Positions 58,604 through 64,000 of a stretch of 64,000 nt of DNA are shown one piece after another. A program made the position numbers and the translations under genes. The number at the start of each line of letters is the position of its first letter. Positions within the stretch are counted from its first letter, which is position 1. The notes under the pieces are model-generated. The model had not been told where the DNA came from, did not search any database, and was given only the letters and a program-made list of their open reading frames with translations. This DNA is from Cristatella mucedo (taxonomy: Eukaryota; Bryozoa; Phylactolaemata; Cristatellidae): contig WPIO01000030.1 of the NCBI GenBank assembly GCA_009760855.2, positions 2,750,001 through 2,814,000 on the forward strand, in the 5' to 3' direction.

Positions 58604-59062
58604 TCAGATGGGATGAAATACCAAGCATGCACAAATTAACACCGTATAATGCTGCAAACAGCGATGTAAGCTCAGCTCGTCGTTACTGTCATGTAACGAC
58701 GCGTCTTCCCCGTAGAAGAGGGTTGCCTCGGCACGAACTTGATCAAAAAACCAGCGTGGTAGAAAATACTTTTTTAGGCAGTTCTGGAGTATGGCTAGGG
58801 CCATCTGCTCAGGCTCACACTTTAGTCGTGAGCCTCTTTACTCCTCCGCAATCTTCTCTCAATTTCTCTGGGCCTCCCTGTGTCACGGTCAGTTGGCCGT
58901 CGTCACAGGCTCGATCGTCAACGATGGCATCGGCGGGAAATCTCATGTCGCGTTCCCCCGGTGTTCGCTTCAGCATGAGTAAAGCAGCCTGCTTAACGAT
59001 ACATTCGAGCAGCAAACTTGCGTTTGCAAGCAGCAAGCTAATGGCAGGGTTGCGTTGCAGTC
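58604..59062 (-). pseudogene. Degenerate ORF in two overlapping frames, function unknown
   Basis: Minus strand. The frame 59062-58815 reads like protein (SLLLANASLLLECIVKQAAL, RTPGERDMRFPADAIVDDRA, EKLREDCGGVKRLTTK) and stops near 58813. Another frame, opening about 58838 and running to 58606, continues in the same style (EPEQMALAILQNCLKKYFLP RWFFDQVRAE). The overlap suggests a frameshift in a decayed gene or mobile-element ORF; a splice donor near 58815 (AAAGT/GTGAGC) is the alternative. No family recognised. Confidence 0.35.
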
Positions 59063-60308
59063 TCTATTCACTGACCAGATCACATTGTAGGCAGCCAAAG
59101 CAACAGTAAAGGTGGGCCAGCCATCAGCAGCCGAGTACCAGCCTACAATGAGAATACACCTAGTTGGACATCTAGCTTAGGTTGCACCACATCGCATCGG
59201 GTTTGGGTACTTGATTCTCAAAGCGACCTGTGAAACACACCTGGCTCGGCGAAATAAAGTTCCTGGATATCTCAACCAGCACTTGCAACTCAACTTTGGT
59301 AAGCGAGAACGCTGTCCGATGCTTTCTGGCTTTACATCATTGGGTAGGCCACTCCACAAACGTACACTTTATCAAAGACTGCAGGGGGACACGAAGGTAC
59401 GCCGCCTACGGATGGGCAGCGAGGACTATTAATCGCAAGCGCATGAGGTCGGTTAATATGATGTCCGGCGATTCACCCTCGCGAGGTCTGCTGCTCGAGA
59501 ACGCATCATACGCGGACTCAATCCGATAAAAACCGACTGCCGAAAGGTAGTGCACCTGAATCATTTTGAGTGCGAGTTTCAAGGCTACAAAAGTTGCCCT
59601 ACATCAACGTTACCATGTAGTTGGTAGAGCCCGAACGACATGCTGAAGGACGGGTAACAAATAATGGTTTGAGGCCACCGCCTGGGGAGGCAGTCAAGAA
59701 GAGCACCGAGACACCCATGGCTACACGAGTTTTGGGTCGCGAGCGCCACCTCCCAGCCACCAGTCAGGCTGGCCGACTACGTGATTTAAAAACATTTCTA
59801 TGGGGGAAGGATGTTTTGCGTGCATGCTGCTGTCTTAATTTGCCCGAACGCCTCACCTGCGGCTAATGGTCAGGCAATTGGCGAGGCATCCTGCCGCTAA
59901 GGAGTAGCTGAGTTCCATGGGTCAGAGGCTATTTCCCGCCAAATCCCGCCATACTCCGGCCACGCTGCCGCTCGCCATGCCGCTGAGCTAGGGTAAGACG
60001 AGCGGCAGTCAGGTTAAACCTTTTTATAATAACGCATGCGCCAACAACAACAGGGGAACTTACCAAGTCTACAGGGAGGGTCCTATACACGGTACACTAT
60101 GGGGAGCAAGAGGACGCAGCAAGCGCGAACAAATGCGTTAGTTGGTCAGACGGCTTTCGCAGTCCTGCCGATGTACCGACTCCGAATTCAACAGTACGAG
60201 CGTACACCGTAAAAGATCCGGCTAGCTGAGTAACTGCTTGGCTAGTCCGAGTCGACGTCTACCACAGTCGAGAGCTTCCGCCGAAAGACGCCAACACCCG
60301 GGGGGGGG

Positions 60309-60455
60309 TCACGAACACGCTACACGGGTAACGTGGAATATACGAGTCTCAACAACGAGCTTGCTATCCAGCTCTGCTCGGGCCTTGAGTACTAGTTGCC
60401 TTGCGTGCTTGGCCGCATCGCCGGAGCACGCCTGCAAACATCCAGGTGCATAACT
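60309..60455 (-). CDS. Possible short exon, function unknown
   Basis: After a GGATGTTTGCAG acceptor-like site the minus strand reads SGDAAKHARQLVLKARAELD and on to a TGA. It looks protein-like and helical, but there is no partner exon in phase and no known domain. Confidence 0.2.
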   Translation of the reverse strand, partial: SYAPGCLQACSGDAAKHARQLVLKARAELDSKLVVETRIFHVTRVACS

Positions 60456-61199
60456 CGGCGAGACCGGGAGCCTCCAGCGCCACAATTTACTCGGCCAACT
60501 TCGCCTACACAAGAGCCCGGTGATCTCACGTCACCGCACATCCGGACATGCCGTAGGTCCGACCCCGGCCTAGCCGATGACCCTCATTACAGCCGTCCGG
60601 TCCCAGCCAACCAAACCTAGCCTGGGTACAGACGTGCGAGATACCCGACGTAGTTATATTCGCAAACTTTGGGGCATTCCCCATCTCTTGTTATTCCCCG
60701 GGATCTCATACTTACGCGCTTTGAGAGGCTCAAGTTTCCTGTAGCATTTATGTCCACGCTAATTCTGCCGTCGCAGGACCTACAGTAACATGTCAGCCGT
60801 AGGGAAAAGTAAGTGGCGCATGTCATTTGGTTCGGGCAGCAGAGAGCCAGCCGATGAACAACACCAACAGTTTATTATGCGACTTAGGGAGCCGAGGGAC
60901 GCATGGCTCCCTTCGCCCTCTTCTCCCACTCGACTCTCCTCCCCTCGACTGCTGCTGTCCCCGGGTCGACCCCGATGATTCATCTAGGAGGACCACAACT
61001 GTTCGCCGGCCGACCCTGATGGTGAATCCACCATCTGTTCACCAGCGAGTTACCTGCCTGTGCCCACGCCACATCACAGGCAGATCACAGCTGTTTACCG
61101 GCTCCCCTCGGTGATGCTCCTAACAGCTGTTCTCCAGCGGTTTAGCAGAAGAGCAGTGCCGGCCTGCATACAATCGAACTACAGCGAAGATCAAACTTG

Positions 61200-61651
61200 A
61201 GCTGAGGCTTAAATGATACAAAGTCAATAGTGATGGTGGATGATGGAAGTTGGAAGCGAGTTCTTAACGTTTGGGACATATGAACTGAAATTCTGATCAC
61301 CCACAGATTTAAATTTAGGACAATGAGCGTCGTAAATCCTGTGAGCCTGGGATCTGGTGGATCGAGAGCAAACTAAAGGTGGCAGAAAGTGGGATAGGTT
61401 GATGTGAGTGAAGCGACCTGCAAGTCAGAGAGAGGATCTCCAATTTGATTTGATTCCTGAGAGATTTAGGAATTGTGTGATATATCTATCAGCTATGCAA
61501 TCAACGACAGACCTGAAGAATCGCGTGAATTAGCTTGGGCGTCGCGCAATTGTCTATGCAGGGCCTGATTTTGGCAAGTTTCTTACGCAGAAATTAGCCA
61601 AACGAGTGTTGAGGCAATAGGCTGATCCAACGGCAAATCGTTTTGGAATAT
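61200..61651 (-). mobile_element. LINE family 1-like, 3' half, split by LTR copy B
   Basis: Diverged minus-strand RT C-terminal half, similar to 7850-8200 and 35030-35600 (GTGAAGCGACCTGCAAGTC; AACGGCAAATCGTTTTGGAA). It continues at 63158 beyond the LTR. Confidence 0.7.
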
Positions 61652-63157
61652 TGTAGCGCCTTGCTGGCTTTGGCTGAATTTTAGCGTGAACAAGAGCTGT
61701 TCGGCGGCGGGCTAGAGCCCCTTTGTCCTGGAGCAGTGAGCCAGAGAGGAGCGTCAGTGCGGTTAGAGAGGAAGCGCTTAGCAGCAGGCCAGGAAGCTCT
61801 GAGACGAGCGGCGGCGATTCGGCCTTTAGAATTGGTCCGATACTCGCGGAAGCTGCTGATAGATGTTGGCTGGCCTGTCAACCCCCGCTTTCCCTCTTTC
61901 CAAGAAAGAATCGTCTGGAACCCATTCGCCATTCAAGCGGGACAGAGGTGCCCCTCCAGTGGCCTGGGGACGGTAGTAATTCCTTTCTGTAATGGGCCAT
62001 GGTGTCGGGCCCAATACCACTAAGCTCTTGCCCCATTGTCTCAGCCAAGTATTTAAGAGTCGAGCGACGCTCGCTCTGGGTCTTTTGCCTCGTGTCTTTT
62101 GTCTTTGGTCCGGCTCTGCGCCTCGACGCCGTCGGGCACTCGTTTCTCTGAAAGCGAGGGAGGAGGGCGGGCTGTCCGCCGACGATGGACGGAACAAGAC
62201 GAGACAGCGCTAGGAGGATTCGGTGGAACCCCACCGAATACGGTCGTATCGCGCCCGAGCTGGCATTTTGTGTGTTCTTTCGTGTTTTGTGTTTCTTTTG
62301 TGTCGTGTGTGTGCGCGCTAGCACGTGGTCTCGGCATAGGGATTTGCCGGCGCGAGCTAGGCGTAGTTGGCGTGTGTGGAGCTCTAGTTTACCGGGTAGG
62401 GTTTAGGCTCCGGGTCGCACTTCAGTGTGGAGAAGTATTTCCTCCGCATGAGTGCTTGAGTTGGCGTGTGTGGAGTATTCCTGCCGCACTGTTGGAAACC
62501 GAGTTCTAGTTCTCCGGTCAGGGTTTAGAATCTGGTTCGGGCTCCGTCTATTCGGGTCGTTTCCCATTATACACGTAAGCAGCCCCAGTGTGGAGAAGTA
62601 TTCCTTCCGCAAGAGTGCTAGAGGTGGCGTGAGTGGAGTATTCCTGCCGCACTGTTGGAAACCGAGTTCTAGTTCACCGGTCAGGGTTTAGACTCCGGTA
62701 TGCGCTTCAGTGCGGAGGAGTATTCCCTCCGCAGGAGTGTTTTAAGTTGGCGTGTTTGGGGTATTCCCTCGGCACAGGTGGGAACGGATTCCTAGTTCAC
62801 CGGTTAGGGTTTAGGGTCCGGGTCGCGCTTAGTGTGGAGGAGTATTCCCTCCGCAAGAGTGTTAGTGTAGCTGAGAACGTGCGAGGAGTGTGGAGATAAA
62901 GCTGAACTAGACGCGCAGCGACTTTGTGCGCTTGCGAATAAAGTTCAGTAAAATCCCCAATCTGTGTGTCTTGCTTCCAATTCACGCCGCGGACTCACGA
63001 CCCCCTTTAGTAACGGTAGGCAGGTCACGCCAGAAACGCTCGTTTCGTGGCGGCCAGCTTATTGCGCGTAGACGCGCACCGAACGGCATTAGGCGATAGG
63101 CTACGCCGCTAGGTAAGCGGCAGGTCAAGCCTACTCCGCCGAGCCTTCGGCGTTACA
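61652..63157 (+). mobile_element. Solo LTR copy B, about 1.5 kb
   Basis: Starts TGTAGCGCC and ends GGCGTTACA (9-nt near-perfect inverted termini with TG...CA). Contains AATAAA at 62937-62942, followed by TTCAGTAAAATCC, consistent with an LTR polyadenylation region. It splits one LINE-1 copy, so it is a solo LTR, not half of an element with copy A. The flanks (AATAT before, ATGTC after) give at best a 4-nt imperfect duplication, ATAT/ATGT. Ty3-type retrotransposon LTRs often start this way; the family is an inference. Confidence 0.8.
62370..62880 (+). repeat. Variable tandem repeat inside LTR copy B, four units
   Basis: Units of about 124-161 nt are marked by CTAGTTYWCCGGKYAGGGTT at about 62381, 62507, 62668 and 62792, each followed by a GTGTGGAG-AGTATTCC-type block. 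Copy A has the marker once (about 56679). Confidence 0.88.
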
Positions 63158-63370
63158 ATGTCATTTCCAGATTTTTCGCAGACGTCACTGCAGTGATGCT
63201 AGAGAGTGAAGCAATTTTGAGCGTGAAGTCTTCTAATGTGAGGGCTTGCCCGGCAGTATTTGGTTGGCGTTTTTCGTCGACGAGCTTCAGGAAGTTACTG
63301 GTCAGCCAAGCATGAAGGCTGATGCGTGATGCAAGCGACTTACGTAAGCCGATACAAGTGAGCATCTATC
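63158..63370 (-). mobile_element. LINE family 1-like, continuation of 61200-61651
   Basis: The minus strand reads LHAWLTSNFLKLVDEK...LEDFTLKIAS...SAKNLEMT, the RT segment that normally adjoins the part left of the LTR. Confidence 0.75.
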
Positions 63371-63664
63371 TCTTCCCTCCCTCTCTCTCACTCGATCTCT
63401 GCGTGAATTCTCTCCATTGGACAATCATTCAACCATATAGAGAAATTATGTTCGTGAGGAAGTGGTCATGCGGCCCACCGTCGTCTGTAGCATTAATGTA
63501 CGCATCGTAGAAGGCTAACATTTCAATATCCTCTATGCTTAAACCTAAAAACATGCTATGAAAACAGACTAGCTATATCTATTTATTTCCGCGGACGCTT
63601 CCTACAAGCGTGCACTCAAATATTCTTTCTTACTAATGCCGAATTCCCTCCTAGGGAGGATGGT

Positions 63665-63961
63665 TTGGTGCAGCGGTTTGGTGAGCCGTAATGGCTCACT
63701 AGGAAAGTTGTCTGCTTTTTATGACCTCGGCCTCGAGGTCGTGGATTCGAATCCTGTGGTGGGCGATCCTGTATCGCCACTGCAAGCGGCGGTGATAGCC
63801 GTAAAGGCTCTGCTGTCGCTATACCAAAAGAGGCTGTTAAATCAGCTGGCATTTTAAGGTGCTCGCCTCGACCAAGGTGTGGCAGAGGTCGCGGGCTCGA
63901 GCCCCGAGGCAAATGTAAAGCGCCTGAATAGTGATTAGGTTCTCTTAAGGTGCTATATAAA

Positions 63962-63965
<4 letters not shown>
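63665..63965 (+). mobile_element. Dimeric tRNA-derived SINE, apparently complete
   Basis: Monomer 1: A-box-like TGGCTCACTAGG, B-box-like GTGGATTCGAATCC, then the body ending TTAAATCAGCTGGCATT. Monomer 2: GGTGCTCGCCTCGACCAAGG head with B-box-like GGGCTCGAGCCCC, then a tail AAAGCGCCTGAATAGTGATT...GGTGCTATATAAAT like the LINE-1 3' end. It shows that the separate first- and second-monomer copies elsewhere belong to one family. Confidence 0.85.

Positions 63966-64000
<35 letters not shown>
63966..64000. repeat. (TA)n at the window edge
   Basis: A TA dinucleotide run following the SINE tail; it continues to the last base, so its length is unknown. Confidence 0.95.

Noticed and set aside
55837..63157. 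A complete LTR retrotransposon with copies A and B as its two LTRs
   Set aside because: Copy B interrupts a LINE-1 whose halves lie on both sides, and the 3.85 kb between the copies shows no reverse transcriptase, integrase or other such genes.
63670..63760. A true tRNA gene
   Set aside because: A- and B-box-like motifs are present, but the sequence cannot be folded convincingly and continues into a repeated SINE body found many times in the window.

Overview
The window is eukaryotic nuclear DNA, most likely from an invertebrate animal. It has spliced C2H2 zinc-finger exons with GT-AG borders, a CpG-rich island, long dinucleotide microsatellites, and dense decayed LINE, SINE and LTR copies. 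There are no operons, Shine-Dalgarno sites or prokaryotic genes. I cannot name the species.

The main result is one long gene on the minus strand, reconstructed here by reading splice sites and phases by hand. It has fifteen coding exons between 49807 (ATG) and 15843 (TGA). The spliced length is 2289 nt, giving 762 codons plus stop, and every exon-exon phase agrees. The protein has an unrecognised N-terminal part (about 1-180), twelve zinc fingers (181-570, eleven C2H2 and one atypical C2HC-like), a basic patch, and a Ser/Thr/Ala/Gln-rich tail. Four fingers are split by introns and are completed exactly by the predicted splicing. It is probably a nuclear DNA-binding protein; I do not recognise the orthologue.

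The rest is mostly mobile DNA. LINE family 1 (jockey-superfamily, CR1/L2-like) encodes endonuclease and reverse transcriptase and ends in a conserved hairpin-like 3' tail followed by TAA/AAT repeats. LINE family 2 ends in ACATT pentamers. A tRNA-derived SINE carries a tail matching the LINE-1 3' end, which suggests it uses LINE-1 machinery. Several copies are nested: a LINE-1 in a 1.3-kb LTR (target duplication CGCTT), a 286-bp LTR-like element in a LINE-2 (duplication TACT), a second 1.5-kb LTR copy in a LINE-1, and a SINE in a near full-length LINE-1.

Layout: 1-2600 mixed repeats; 2600-3700 GC-rich island with no convincing gene; 3.8-12.8 kb LINE copies; 12.8-15.8 kb unexplained DNA that probably includes the gene's 3' UTR; 15.8-49.8 kb the zinc-finger gene with repeat-laden introns; 50-53 kb LINE tails and a GA microsatellite; 53-54.5 kb a putative LTR beside a broken ORF; 55.8-57.8 and 61.65-63.16 kb two copies of one LTR; 58-61 kb poorly explained DNA with degenerate ORFs; 63.66-64 kb a dimeric SINE ending in a TA repeat at the window edge.
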